The position numbers and the translations under genes are program-made. A DNA stretch of 64,000 nt from Delphinus delphis (Eukaryota > Chordata > Mammalia > Artiodactyla > Delphinidae): positions 50,186,006-50,250,005 of the forward strand of contig NC_082684.1 in NCBI RefSeq assembly GCF_949987515.2. The letters are read 5' to 3'. The notes below the pieces were generated by a model. That model searched no databases, was not told the DNA's origin, and saw only the letters and a list, made by a program, of their open reading frames with translations. Each line of letters begins with the position of its first letter. Position 1 is the first letter of the stretch. Below are positions 50,801 to 61,108 of the stretch, in pieces.

Positions 50801-51104
50801 TCAATTCCAAACTGGTTGTGGAGGGAAAAAAAAAAAAGACAAAAACAAACCAAACAACAACAAAAAACTCAATCTAAAAGAAGGTAAGACAGAACAAAAA
50901 TAAGTATAGAATATGGAACCAATAGAAATCACAAAATAAGAGGTAGATAGTTATCCATATATTTCAGTAATTACTAGGGAAAGAAAAAATATTTAAATGA
51001 CCTAGTTGACAGAAAAAGATTTTCAGACTAGAGTACTGTGTTTTGTTAAAGTAATGTTCATGGTGTTTTTGTTTTTTAAATCAAACCAACACAGAATGGT
51101 TTGA
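50801..51104. other. Intron, nothing recognised
   Basis: A-rich patch near 50827. No gene or repeat named. Confidence 0.35.
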
Positions 51105-51665
51105 AGTGGAAAATAAGTTCTCCTGGCTGCAAGTCTTTATTCCCTTTCACAGAAGTAACTACTGTTTTTTTCCATTTCCTTCCAGACATTTTCTATATAT
51201 TGTTCTCCAGACTTCTTTTTTTGTCCTCTCACTTTACAACTGTTTGAACATTTTCCATGTTAACATATATTGCTGTAATTTGTTCTTGTTAATAGCTGCA
51301 GAGTATTTTGTTGTACAGAGGTAACATTCATTTAATCCCTTATCGATGTACATTTAGGTTATTTCCACATTTTTTTGCTGTTGGAATCAGTGTTGCAGTG
51401 AACATCTTTGTATGTATTGTTGGATATATAAAGTTTGATTAATAGTGCCAAATCACTTCCAAAAAGCATGATCAGTTTTTCATTTTCACAAGCAGATTTG
51501 AAAATGTTTCTTAATACTGTTTCCAAAATATATATTACTGGGAATTGTAAAACTTCTGCAAAACTGATGGGATTAAAAAATAGCTTTAATTTGTGTTTCT
51601 TTAATTTGAGAATAAGCTTCCTTTATAAGTTTATTGGCATTTATATTTCCTTTACTATGAAATAC
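51105..51665 (-). repeat. Ancient L1ME-type remnant (antisense)
   Basis: 'acatttaggttatttccaca' and 'cagtgttgcagtgaacatct' with 'caaatcacttccaaaaagca': degraded reverse of an old L1 3' region. Confidence 0.5.
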
Positions 51666-53386
51666 CCATCCATCCTCTTTTCTTAGCCTGCTTTTGAAGG
51701 TGTGTATGAGAGTGGGGTTATTTGTGAAATACTTTTTGAAAGATGATTTTGAAATTCCAAGATTCTTCTTTATCTCAGGATAATTTTTTATTATTTTTAT
51801 GGAGTGCTTAGAAGTGTCTGATGGAGAATACTAGTACTAGAAATTAGTTCGTGCAGTCCAAAGGATTCCTTTCAAAGACTTATATAGCCAAGTTCAGAGA
51901 TCCGGAATATGACATTGGTGTCAGTTGTTATGTTTGGTTCTTCTTGGGCTAACATCCATAAAATGGATGTCCAGAAAGTCTACTCTACCTTTGACTATAT
52001 TCCATAGAAATCAGCAGTTCTTTCTGGATTTAATCTCTTTCTTGCTCTGATTTTGTTTATTTTTTAGTCCATGCTGTGTTGGCATTCTAATCATAGGCCA
52101 CATCTCAGTAAGGTAGTTGTTCCTGTTTTGCTGGAAAGGAGGACATAGTAGTAAGTACTTTGCCAGGGTCCTGGGAGTTATTCAGCCTCCTCCCAGATAC
52201 TTGCTTTCCAGTTGCCAGGATCCTTTTCTTTTTTTTTTTAATTGGCTGCAGTTGGAATGTCAGCTGGGGTTATGATGCGGCAACTCCAGAGATCACTTTC
52301 TGATTTTGGTTTAGGCTTCATAATGATGCCGTTTCCCTTTATGTCTTGGGCCAGGCATTCCAGAAATTAGGATTGTCCTTGCTGCACACTGCCCTGTTGT
52401 TTGAAGCACTAAGTGACTCTTCCACACTATGGCTCATTCTTTAAGCCCTTTAAATTGATCTAGGTCAGCAGCTGTTTATGTAGTTATAGATATTGGTTTA
52501 ATTGATTAACCTCAGTATTAAATTCATGATCTGCTACCATATTGTTTCAGGGAGGGATATGATGAATCGTATGGCTGCCTTTCATTTTGCCACAATCAGA
52601 TTTTTAATACCTAGGACCCTTTTTGTTGTTGTTGTTAAAATCTGAGAGGCATATTGCTTTTAGTCATTTCCCAAGTACTATTTTTTAGGACCCATTTTAT
52701 TACCAAAACCCTTAAGAGGATATTGAATCCAAGTGTAATCCAAAGGACCCTTATTATACACGAGGGGTGCAACCAGCTTACTTCAGTTCATTCCCAGAGT
52801 GTGAACACTTAAGCCCTTTATGTCAACTTGCCAATAGTATCAAAAGGCCCTACAGTTCCAGTCTCTTACCTTCCAAGACTTCTACTCTTTCCTTATTATG
52901 TTTTTATAAATGTCTTAAGTGTGGCATTATTAGAGTCTATCTTAACTCTATTTTGGTGTACTGATTGTAGCAGAAGCAACTGGTAGCTAAGTAAACGCTG
53001 GCATTGGCTAATTGTATCCAGAGCTAAGAAACTGAAAGCAAAGACCAGACTCCAGAGTGACCCCAGATACTAAAGCCATATCTTATAGAGTAGCATGTTT
53101 TGGGGAATGGGCTTCCTACTTCAGTTAAAAATTGTAGTTGAGGGTTGCCGTGTGCTGCTAGAAAGGAGATGGCTTAGGAACAAGGGACAGCGGTGGAGTT
53201 TGTCCACCTTTAAAACTTGGTCTTCAGAATCTTGTAGTGCTTGTTACCCTTATTATTAGCAAATCTGTCTCTGAGTGTTAGCCTTGAAACACTGTGGTGA
53301 AGACTGGGATCACTGAATGTGCCAAACTTAAACCCTAATACAGTGTTTTTTTCAAAAAAATTTAAAACATAAATCCCTGTGTCAGT
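51666..53386. other. Intron, nothing recognised
   Basis: No gene or nameable repeat. Confidence 0.35.
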
Positions 53387-53396
53387 ACCATCTAGA

Positions 53397-53571
53397 GGGA
53401 CTTCCCTGGCGGTCCAATGGTTAAGACTCTGCACTCCCAACGCAGGGGGCCCAGCTAAGATCGCTGGTCAGGGAACTAGATCCCGCATGCTGCAACTAAG
53501 AATCCCGAATGTGGTGATGAAGATCCTGCATGCCACAACTAAGACCCGGCACAGCCAAATATAATAAACAA
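53397..53571 (+). mobile_element. Older CHR SINE (sense)
   Basis: 'gggacttccctggcggtcca', 'cagggaactagatcccgcat', and repeated 'ccacaactaag' blocks. Target-site duplication accatMtaga at 53387-53396 and 53572-53581. Confidence 0.92.
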
Positions 53572-53581
53572 ACCATATAGA

Positions 53582-54775
53582 ACTCTATAACTAATGCTGC
53601 ATTTTTCAGTTCTTTTTTACGGCTACCTCTCAGAGCTCAAGCCAGTCTTAAAAGCACTGAAAATCTGGCCTGGTTCCACTATACCATCTCAAACACAGAG
53701 CTACTGTCTCTCTTTCTTCCCTATGGATCACCTTTCTGGCTGAAGTGGGGGACACTTGTTTTTTTCTTAGGACTATCAGGTTGAGTTCCCTAACACACAA
53801 CTGCCCTTATCAGAGAAGAAGGGCAAAAACACCCACACATTCTGTCTCTGGTGGATTTTTCCCTTCCTATATAAGGACATACTCATCAGCCAGGTTTTTA
53901 GTAGGACATTTCTAGGAACCTTAGCCACAGTCATTCATGGATTCTTATTCTAATATTCTACTTTTAATGTGATTCTCCTGTAACTAACAACTGACTCAGT
54001 TTTCCATGCTTCAGGTTTTCAAGACACCAAGTGTGATTGGCTCATCCCATTTTTTAACATCACTTGTCCCACCTCAGTGCGTTCAGCAAGTAGAAAACCA
54101 CAAGGCACACACAGTAGGTCCTGTTGCATGGAGGTGGATTCTCTTAGGAGGGCTGTGGTCAGGCTGGCAGTGGTTAGTCCTTTAGAAAAAAGTGCCATTA
54201 GCACAAGTAGGAAAGTCCAAATAGAAAATTGGTGTCTGAGACAAAAGCATCTACTCTGTCTTTGTATTTCATATAAATTAAATATATGTATAAACCACAT
54301 CAGTAATGACTGGTTTTTTTAAAAGGTATTTTATGGCATAGAAAAATATTTAAAGCTTTGTTTTAGCTCTGAATTGAAAGTTGTAATATAAGGGGAAAAT
54401 ATCTCTGATTTGTGTGAGAATTTTATTTGTTTATCTAAGGCCTAATTTCTAAGTTTTTCCTCCTTGGCCTTGTATGTTATTCTAAGATGACTTTAAGTTA
54501 GAGCTAGAGCTTATCTGGACACCACTGGTTTTAAACGTGATGTTGTTTTACAAAAGACCATTACAAAACACTATCTAATAAAAAATATCTTATGGTTATG
54601 TCCTAAAAAGGAACACTTTTGTTTGTATCTTTCTTGCCTCCAACATATAATAATATTGCTGTTGCATTTATTCTGTGTCAAATATTGTATTAAATGCACT
54701 ACATACTCTTTCTCACAGCGTTCCCAGCGGAGGGACTTGCATAAACAGAAGCTTAGGGGCATGAGAATCTATTAC
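53582..54775. other. Intron; holds first copy of a 30-bp duplicated word
   Basis: No gene or nameable transposon. 54241-54270 is identical to 56052-56081. Confidence 0.45.
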
Positions 54776-54788
54776 AAAAATGGCCAGC

Positions 54789-55000
54789 TGGGTCTCCCTG
54801 GTGGCGCAGTGGTTGAGAGTCCACCTGCCGATGCAGGGGACACGAGTTTGTGCCCCGGTCCGGGAGGATCCCACATGCCGCGGAGCGGCTGGGCCTGTGA
54901 GCCATGGCCACTGGGCCTGCGCGTCCGGAGCCTGTGCTCCGCGGCGGGAGAGGGCACAACAGTGAGAGGCCCGCGTACCGCAAAAAAAAAAAGAAAAAAA
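54789..55000 (+). mobile_element. Young cetacean CHR SINE (sense)
   Basis: 'gtctccctggtggcgcagtg' to 'cccgcgtaccgc' plus an A-rich tail. Exact 13-bp target-site duplication aaaaatggccagc at 54776-54788 and 55001-55013. Confidence 0.97.
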
Positions 55001-55094
55001 AAAAATGGCCAGCAACTGGTATTACCAAAATGTAATGTTTGGTAATTACAAAGGGAATGTTTCTGGAAAGTGGTAGATAAAGAAGCCAAACAGG

Positions 55095-55235
55095 TGGAAT
55101 GAATTCAGATGATACTTTAATGGATTCAGCTGTGATTCAGAAGAGTTAGATTGCCCAAGGTTACATTGCCAGTGAATGGCTGAATCGGCACTTGAATCCA
55201 GGTATGTCTAATCCAGACCTCGAGCTCTTCTTCAT
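55095..55235 (+). repeat. MIR SINE (sense)
   Basis: 'gattgcccaaggttacattg', 'cagtgaatggctgaatcggc' and 'acttgaatccaggtatgtc': MIR core and tRNA-distal order. Confidence 0.8.
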
Positions 55236-55434
55236 TATATTGCATTTACATAATACAAATGCAATCATTTTATCAACTTCTAAACTCCTTTTACTGGAGT
55301 AAAACACTGTTTCTATGCAAAATGAAGTTCAGTGATGACAATGTCATTCTAGGCAGTATTCCCATATTAACCATAAAATTCCCATAAATAACGAATATTT
55401 TATTTGAATATAACTTTTTCTAGTTAAACAACCC

Positions 55435-55885
55435 AAATAGGTTTTTGGTAGACAATTGGAAAATACAACTCAAAAAAGAAGAAAGCAAAGTTACTTTAAA
55501 TTTTAATACCCAGACATAAACATAGTGTATGTTTTTGAGACATTTTTTTCTGTATACATATGTACTTATATAATATATATGTAATATCCCTTCTTCACTT
55601 AATATATCATGAACAAGTTTTCATATCAAAACATGTTTTAACTGTGTTGTAATTTCTATGACTGTACCATAAGTTATTTTACCATGCTTTCATTATTAAG
55701 TAACACTGTAGAGAATATCATCTCTGCATATCTCAAGAAAATAAATTTTGAAGTGAAATTATGAGTTCTAGGATTTTATACATTTTTAAGGCTTCTGGCT
55801 TTATAGAAAGAATGTACCAGTGTACATTCCCATTAAAGTATTAAGAATGTCTAATTCCTCATCTCTGATTCTTACTGTAAAGTTT
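55435..55885 (-). repeat. Ancient L1ME-type remnant (antisense)
   Basis: 'caagttttcatatcaaaaca', 'aaataaattttgaagtgaaa' and 'ccagtgtacattcccattaa' follow an old antisense L1 3' region. It ends just before the alphaC exon. Confidence 0.5.
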
Positions 55886-55951
55886 TCCTTCTTATAGATA
55901 GAGACACAAAATGTAACATGGTGACCAAGTTATTATCATTTTGTTTTTCAG

Positions 55952-56042
55952 GAGATGATTTTTCTTTGATTCAACAAGAGATATTTATGGTTAAAGAATG
56001 TAAGCACTGCAACATTGTTGCCTACTTCGGGAGCTATCTCAG
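55952..56042 (+). CDS. MAP4K5: MAP4K5 coding exon: alphaC helix to beta4
   Basis: A 91-bp coding exon entered in phase 1 and left in phase 2. With one base from the previous exon it reads [19 protein letters not shown] and continues [11 protein letters not shown], then AG of a split Ser codon. It holds the alphaC helix with its salt-bridge glutamate (the E of QQE, about Glu65), which pairs with Lys49 in the active kinase, and then beta4. The wording [19 protein letters not shown] separates MAP4K5 from MAP4K3 (AVVQQEIIMMKDCKHPNIV, recalled). Acceptor is 'tttttcag', donor AG|gtaaaa. Ten bases into the following intron begins a 30-bp sequence that also occurs 1.8 kb upstream (see findings). Confidence 0.97.
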
Positions 56043-56522
56043 GTAAAAAACACAAAAGCATCTACTCTGTCTTTGTATTTCCTATTTCTTTGCTCACACA
56101 CCCCCTCCCTTTCATGTAAGTGCTATTTTGTATATAAATTTTAAAAATTATTTGTCTGAAGTTCTAAAATTTCTCAGGTCTTCTTATTGTCTACTCTTTT
56201 ATATTAATAATGACAGTTTCATTTATGCATTTATACCTTATCTGGCAACCTTAATGAAATACTATGAATGATTACAAGTAAGTGTTTTAGCTTATAAAAC
56301 TGAGCACATTCTAAACCATTTAAGGTGGGAACAAAGCTGAAATTAATATGCTTTTCTGTATCCTGAAGGGCAATTTCCTGTTGCAGTCTATCCTAAACCT
56401 GCAATGTATCCTAAACCTGCAGTGTATCCTAAACCTTTGTGTGCTAAAGAGTGACAGCCTTCAAAATGTGTCAGTTGTTGAGAATTACTAACTAATATAA
56501 TTTTCTTTCTCTTTCATGTTAG
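56043..56522 (+). other. MAP4K5: MAP4K5 short intron (480 bp)
   Basis: Phase-2 intron with canonical GT-AG ends and no recognisable transposon. It contains the second copy of a 30-bp duplicated sequence at 56052-56081 and a threefold 18-bp tandem repeat at 56389-56441. Confidence 0.95.
56389..56441. repeat. 18-bp tandem repeat, three copies
   Basis: tatcctaaacctgcaatg, tatcctaaacctgcagtg, then tatcctaaacctttgtg, about 80 bp before the hinge exon. Confidence 0.95.
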
Positions 56523-56587
56523 TCGGGAAAAACTGTGGATTTGTATGGAATACTGTGGTGGTGGATCACTTCAAGATATTTACCATG
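56523..56587 (+). CDS. MAP4K5: MAP4K5 coding exon: beta5, gatekeeper and hinge
   Basis: A 65-bp coding exon, phase 2 in and phase 1 out. The split codon AG+T gives Ser, then [20 protein letters not shown] and His, then G of a split Val. It carries beta5, the gatekeeper methionine (about Met94), the hinge MEYCGGG and the start of alphaD: the strip that binds adenine and links the two kinase lobes. The Ser-Arg-Glu start and the Tyr of MEYC match MAP4K5; MAP4K3 has RRDKLWICMEFC. The acceptor has a long pyrimidine run (ttttctttctctttcatgttag) and the donor is G|gtactg. Confidence 0.97.
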
Positions 56588-57210
56588 GTACTGTTAATTT
56601 GACTCCACATTTTAAAACTTTGACTTTAATGACTGTTATTTGACATTTCTAGTTAACAAGGGATACTAACAGGTAGATTTACTGTTCTTCCGTCCTGCTC
56701 CTGGAGTATTGCGTAAAAGAAACCTATATTTTGTATTTTGTTGGTTATTCAGTTAAATTGCTGGAGCCTGAACTGAGAAATCGGAGAGTACTTGAACAAT
56801 CCAGATTTAACTTTTCAGACGTAGTCTCTAGGAAGTCTTATGTAGTCTCTAGGGAAGTATTTTATCTACAAACAAAGCTGCCTAAACTTCCTTGTAAATT
56901 AGAATTGAAATGTAAAGGGTGACTCTCACATAAAGCAAATTACATGTCTATCTTAATAATAACTTAAGCTGCTAACTAGGAAAACCGTTTAGTTGTTGCT
57001 ATAATATTTTTGTATTAAAAATATATAATTTTAAGAATTTGGAGTATTTTATTTAGCATTATGTTAATTTAGACAACTTTCTGAATTGAACTTTCCCTTA
57101 TAATACTATATTAGAATGACTATTCTCTTTTATTTTACCCCTGTTGTTGATTTTTAAAAATTATTGGTAGAAAACAGCTCTGTGCCACTTGGTTTAAAAT
57201 TCTTTTCTGT

Positions 57211-57455
57211 GGGACTTCCCTGGTAGTCCAGTGAGTAAGACTCCATGCTCCCAGTGCAGGGGGCCCGGGTTCGATCCCTGGTTGTGGAACTAGATCCCGT
57301 ATGCATGCCGAGACTAAGAAGCCCACAAGCCGCAACTAAGAAGTCCACATGCCGCGACTAAAACAAACAAAAGATCTCGTATGCTGCAGCTAAAGATAAC
57401 ACGTGCCACAACTGAGACCTGATGCAGCCTAAATAAATAAATAAATATTAAAAAA
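57211..57455 (+). mobile_element. Older CHR SINE (sense)
   Basis: 'gggacttccctggtagtcca', 'gggttcgatccctggttgtg', and an (aaat)n tail. Target-site duplication aaaattMttttctgtg flanks it (about 57197 and 57455). Confidence 0.93.
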
Positions 57456-58447
57456 AATTATTTTCTGTGATTTTATGAAGAATTATGATCTTTTATATGA
57501 AGAATTTTTATCTAATATCAATATTTATAATTTTTATCCACACTTTCACAGAATGAGAACTCAAGGATATGGATTAATAAAACTATGCAGTGGGCATTTT
57601 TAATTTTTTACTACTTACCCTTTTAAATTGAAAGAATTATTTTGAGACATTAATTTTATTTCTTTATGAAATTTCTGCTTTCCATTATTAAACCTGCTAT
57701 TTATTGAATTAAATTGAATCTAAAAAGTATTCATCCCTGTAAATATACTAGATAGCATAGTAATCAAGAATAACTACACCTATAATAACTGTTAATAAAG
57801 TGGTTTCAAAACCCTTCTGTTACTCCTATTTTATCAAGTTACTGTGAATCAAAATTTTATGTTCCTGAGTAGGTGTAGGGAATCAGTGGTTAAAATATGT
57901 AGTAAAATATTTTCTTAAGTAAAGATTACATGTAAGTGTATCTGATTTTGATTTCACTGTCAGCAAATACCACCCCGGATTTCAAATATTCTTTCATGAT
58001 ATTGGAAGGCATATTTCAAAAGCCCCTAGTTGGGTACTTGCAGAAGGGTTTTATATTTCATAGGGAGAGATTTGGTTTTCAGAAGTGACCTAATTGCTTT
58101 TTGGATACTTAGGTAAGGTATTGGATCAAGCTCCTTGTTTTGATAGATATAGTAAAGAATTATGCTAAGGAAATGATATCTTGACTTTAAAAAAAATAAA
58201 TGATGCCTTCTAGTATATTTCAACAGTCGATCCCTGTATGGTCCTCTAACTTGTGTATGTAACTGTAATTAGTTATATATGTTTTTCTCATTTGGGGGCT
58301 TTATTGTTTAAAATATTGTTCAGGATTGAGATCATGTCCGTTGCTTTGTATAGAACATCCTGTGATGTCCAGTACTGTGCTTTGCACATTATGGGTGCTT
58401 AATATTTTCACTGTCCAAAGTTGTTATGGAACAAATCTTCCATTTTT

Positions 58448-59309
58448 TTTTTTTAACATCTTTACTGGAGTATAATTGCTTTACAAAGTTGTGTTAGTTT
58501 CTGCTGTATAACAAAGTGAATCAGCTATATGTATACATATATCCCCATATCTCCTCCCTCTTGCTTCTCCCTCCCACCCTCCCTATCCCACCCCTCTAGG
58601 TGGTCACAAAGCCCCGAGCTGACCTCCCTGTGCTATGTGGCTGCTTCCCACTAGCTATCTATTTTACATTTGGTAGTGTATGTATGTCCATGCCACTCTC
58701 TCACTTCGTCCCAGCATACCCTTCCCCCTCCCTGTGTCCTCAAGTCCATTCTCTACGTCTGCCTCTTTATTCCTGTCCTGCCCCTAGGTTCTTCAGAACC
58801 ATTTTTTTTTATCCATATATATGTGTTAGCATACGATATTTGTTTTTCTCTTTCTGACTTACTTCACTCTGTATTACAGTCTATGGGTCCATCCACATCA
58901 CTACAAATAACTCAATTTCATTTCTTTCTATGGCTGAGTAATATTCCATTGTATATATGTGCCACATCTTCTTTATCCATTCAGCTGTCGCTGGACGCAT
59001 AGGTTGCTTCCATGTCCTGGCTATTGTAAATAGAGCTGCAGTGAACATTGTGGTACATGACTCTTTTTGAATTATGGTTTTCTCAGGGTATATGCCCAGT
59101 AGTGGGATTTCTGGGTTGTATGGTAGTTCTATTTTTAGTTTTCTGAGGAACCTCCATATTGTTCTCCATAGTGGCTCTATGAATTTACATTCCCACCAAC
59201 AGTGCAAGAGGGTTCCCTTTTCTCCACACCCTCTCCAGCATTTATTGTTTGTAGATTTTTTGATGATGGCCATTCTGACTGGTGTGAGGTGATACCTCAT
59301 GGTAGCTTT
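58448..59309 (-). mobile_element. Young L1, 5'-truncated (antisense)
   Basis: T-run, 3' UTR, then the C-terminal end of ORF2 on the reverse strand (58881-59333: e.g. [40 protein letters not shown]), open for about 140 codons. Exact 15-bp target-site duplication aaatcttccattttt at 58433-58447 and 59310-59324. 862 bp. Confidence 0.95.
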
Positions 59310-59511
59310 AAATCTTCCATTTTTAAAGTACATTTAAAAATTTTCAACTTTACTTTTTTTTTGTTTCCTGATTATAAGAATAATATATGCTCATGAGGAG
59401 AAGTCACCCAGTGATTTATACAGAAGTTTTATAATTGTTTCTCATTTTTAAAATGTTTTTAATCTGTTGTATTGAAATGTGTAACGATGTGGTCTCTCTT
59501 TTTCTTTCTAG

Positions 59512-59567
59512 TTACAGGACCATTATCAGAATTGCAAATAGCCTATGTATGCAGAGAAACTTTACAG
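59512..59567 (+). CDS. MAP4K5: MAP4K5 coding exon: alphaD-alphaE
   Basis: A 56-bp coding exon, phase 1 in and phase 0 out. G+TT completes Val, then TGPLSELQIAYVCRETLQ. This is the alphaD/alphaE part of the C-lobe, just before the segment that leads into the catalytic HRD loop (residues about 108-126). Cys in YVCRETLQ fits MAP4K5, where MAP4K3 has Ser (recalled). The acceptor is pyrimidine-rich, ending 'ctttctag'; the donor is CAG|gtacta. The next exon, expected to start with Gly-Leu and to contain the HRD-type catalytic motif, was not found in the remaining 4.4 kb. Confidence 0.97.
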
Positions 59568-60864
59568 GTACTATATTTGCTTATGTAGATAGAAATGCAG
59601 TTCTAGTTTCACAGTTGAAAACAATAAAATGGTGATCTGCCCAAAAGAAAAAGAGTAAACCAAATTTTTCTGTTAACCTCTGGTAATTCTGTAAGCCTAG
59701 TTATTTCTTTTGTGAATGAGTCTCAGAAATTCATTTAAGTTGATGCTGGTATACACAGTGGTGATGTTTGGTTCTGCTTTGTAGTGCTTAGCCCTCAATT
59801 GCTGCAAAGCTGAGGAAAGCCATAGGTGTGAATTGTTTTTCATGAATGAATCACCAGACCTCTCAATTATAACACCTTGTCTAAGCTTTCCCTTCAAGTT
59901 TTATGGCAGTAAAAGGAATCCTTTTGCAAAAGACATGAGTTCTTTTACCATTTCTCCCAAAATGAGAGTAAAGTTGCATAACAATAACCCAGAATATTAT
60001 CTGGAAATCTTTGTTCTGTGTAATATGAATAAGTGCTATCGTTATCAGAATCCTTTTTAGAAGCTTCTAAACATCGTATTAAGTTGAGATTTCTTTACTT
60101 CCTTATTTCACATCCTGTGAGAGCTTTTAGTATGTTAAAGTAGGTTATGAATCTTCAATAGGTATATAGAGTATGCAGCATTTCTTCCAATTTATTTTGT
60201 TAGTTCCTTGAAAGATTAGTGGTTGAAAAAATTAGCAGTTAATAATTTTGTTCATATACTTTAAGGCATTTAATTTAAGAAGCAAGATTAAGTAGTAGGG
60301 ACTGTGTTTTTTATTTTGGCAATTCACAACTGATACTTGTTAATTGATGCTTCTATCTCTATATTTCCTAGATTGTGTAATTTGTTTAGAAGTGAAATCG
60401 ATGTTCTATATGTTATTCTTCCATATATTAGAAATTGGGAATTTGACCTGATTTAAGGGAAAGTTCTAGTCATTTCCAAAAGAGTTGGTTTCCACATGCT
60501 TTAAAATTTTATTGTTAGATATATGAAAGTAAACATATATATAAATAATTTATATTTCTGTAATATTTACATAACAAAGAAATCTGCTTTTTTTATATCC
60601 ATATAAAATAGAAACCTAATCATGCACTCAGAGCAGAAAATTATTGACAGTGTTGTTTATGTTTTAATTTCCAAAGATCACTGCCTCTTTAAGTAATGGA
60701 GAGAGTACTGGATGGAGGTAGAAAACAAAACAAAAACTTGTGTTTGCAGTCTGGCCCTGGTATATGACCATGACCTCTCATCTATGGTTGTAGTTCCCCA
60801 AGTATAAAATGAAGCTCTAGAAGGGATGACCTCCAAGATATTAGTTCCAATTTAAAAATTCTCT

Positions 60865-61108
60865 TATGCTGACAAAGTTCCACATCTAATGTCTGTCAAC
60901 CGGTGAATGGATAAAGAGGCATGGTTTATAAATACAGTGGAGTATTATTCAGCCACAAAAAAAGAAATCCTGTCATTTGTTACAACACAGATGAACCTGG
61001 AGGACATTATGCTAAGTGAAATGAGCCAGGCACAGAAAAACAAATATTTGTATGTAGAATCTCAGTTATATGGAAAATCTAAAAAAGTTGAACTCACAGA
61101 ACAAAATC
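60865..61108 (+). mobile_element. L1 ORF2 end/3' fragment (sense)
   Basis: 'gtctgtcaaccggtgaatgg', 'ggagtattattcagccacaa' and 'gctaagtgaaatgagccagg' are the ORF2 C-terminal and 3' part of an old L1. It is followed directly by earlier ORF2 sequence, so it is separate from the next element or rearranged. Confidence 0.75.

Larger units (their letters stand above)
22154..55951 (+). other. MAP4K5: MAP4K5 large intron, 33.8 kb
   Basis: Phase-1 intron between the catalytic-lysine exon and the alphaC exon: donor G|gtatgt at 22154, acceptor 'ttgtttttcag' ending 55951. The exons on either side join to a Gly codon (G+GA) and keep the frame, so no coding exon is missing between them. At least half of it is recognisable mobile DNA, mostly L1 in antisense orientation to the gene, with a mariner, a second TIR transposon, L2, MIR and CHR SINEs. 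I saw no further coding exon of this gene inside it. Confidence 0.9.
56588..59511 (+). other. MAP4K5: MAP4K5 intron (2,924 bp)
   Basis: Phase-1 intron with GT-AG ends. It carries one CHR SINE (57211-57455) and one 5'-truncated antisense L1 (58448-59309), each with a visible target-site duplication. The stretches 56588-57196 and 57470-58432 hold nothing I recognise apart from a short imperfect duplication at 56821-56863. Confidence 0.93.

Noticed and set aside
54713..55089. Open frames of 90-140 residues, rich in Pro, Arg, Gly and Ala
   Set aside because: They cover a CHR SINE. The same peptides recur at 26518-26817, 40254-40622 and 43091-43467, on both strands.
22096..59567. MAP4K3 instead of MAP4K5
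   Set aside because: [28 protein letters not shown] and YVCRETLQ fit MAP4K5; MAP4K3 differs at each of these points as I recall it.
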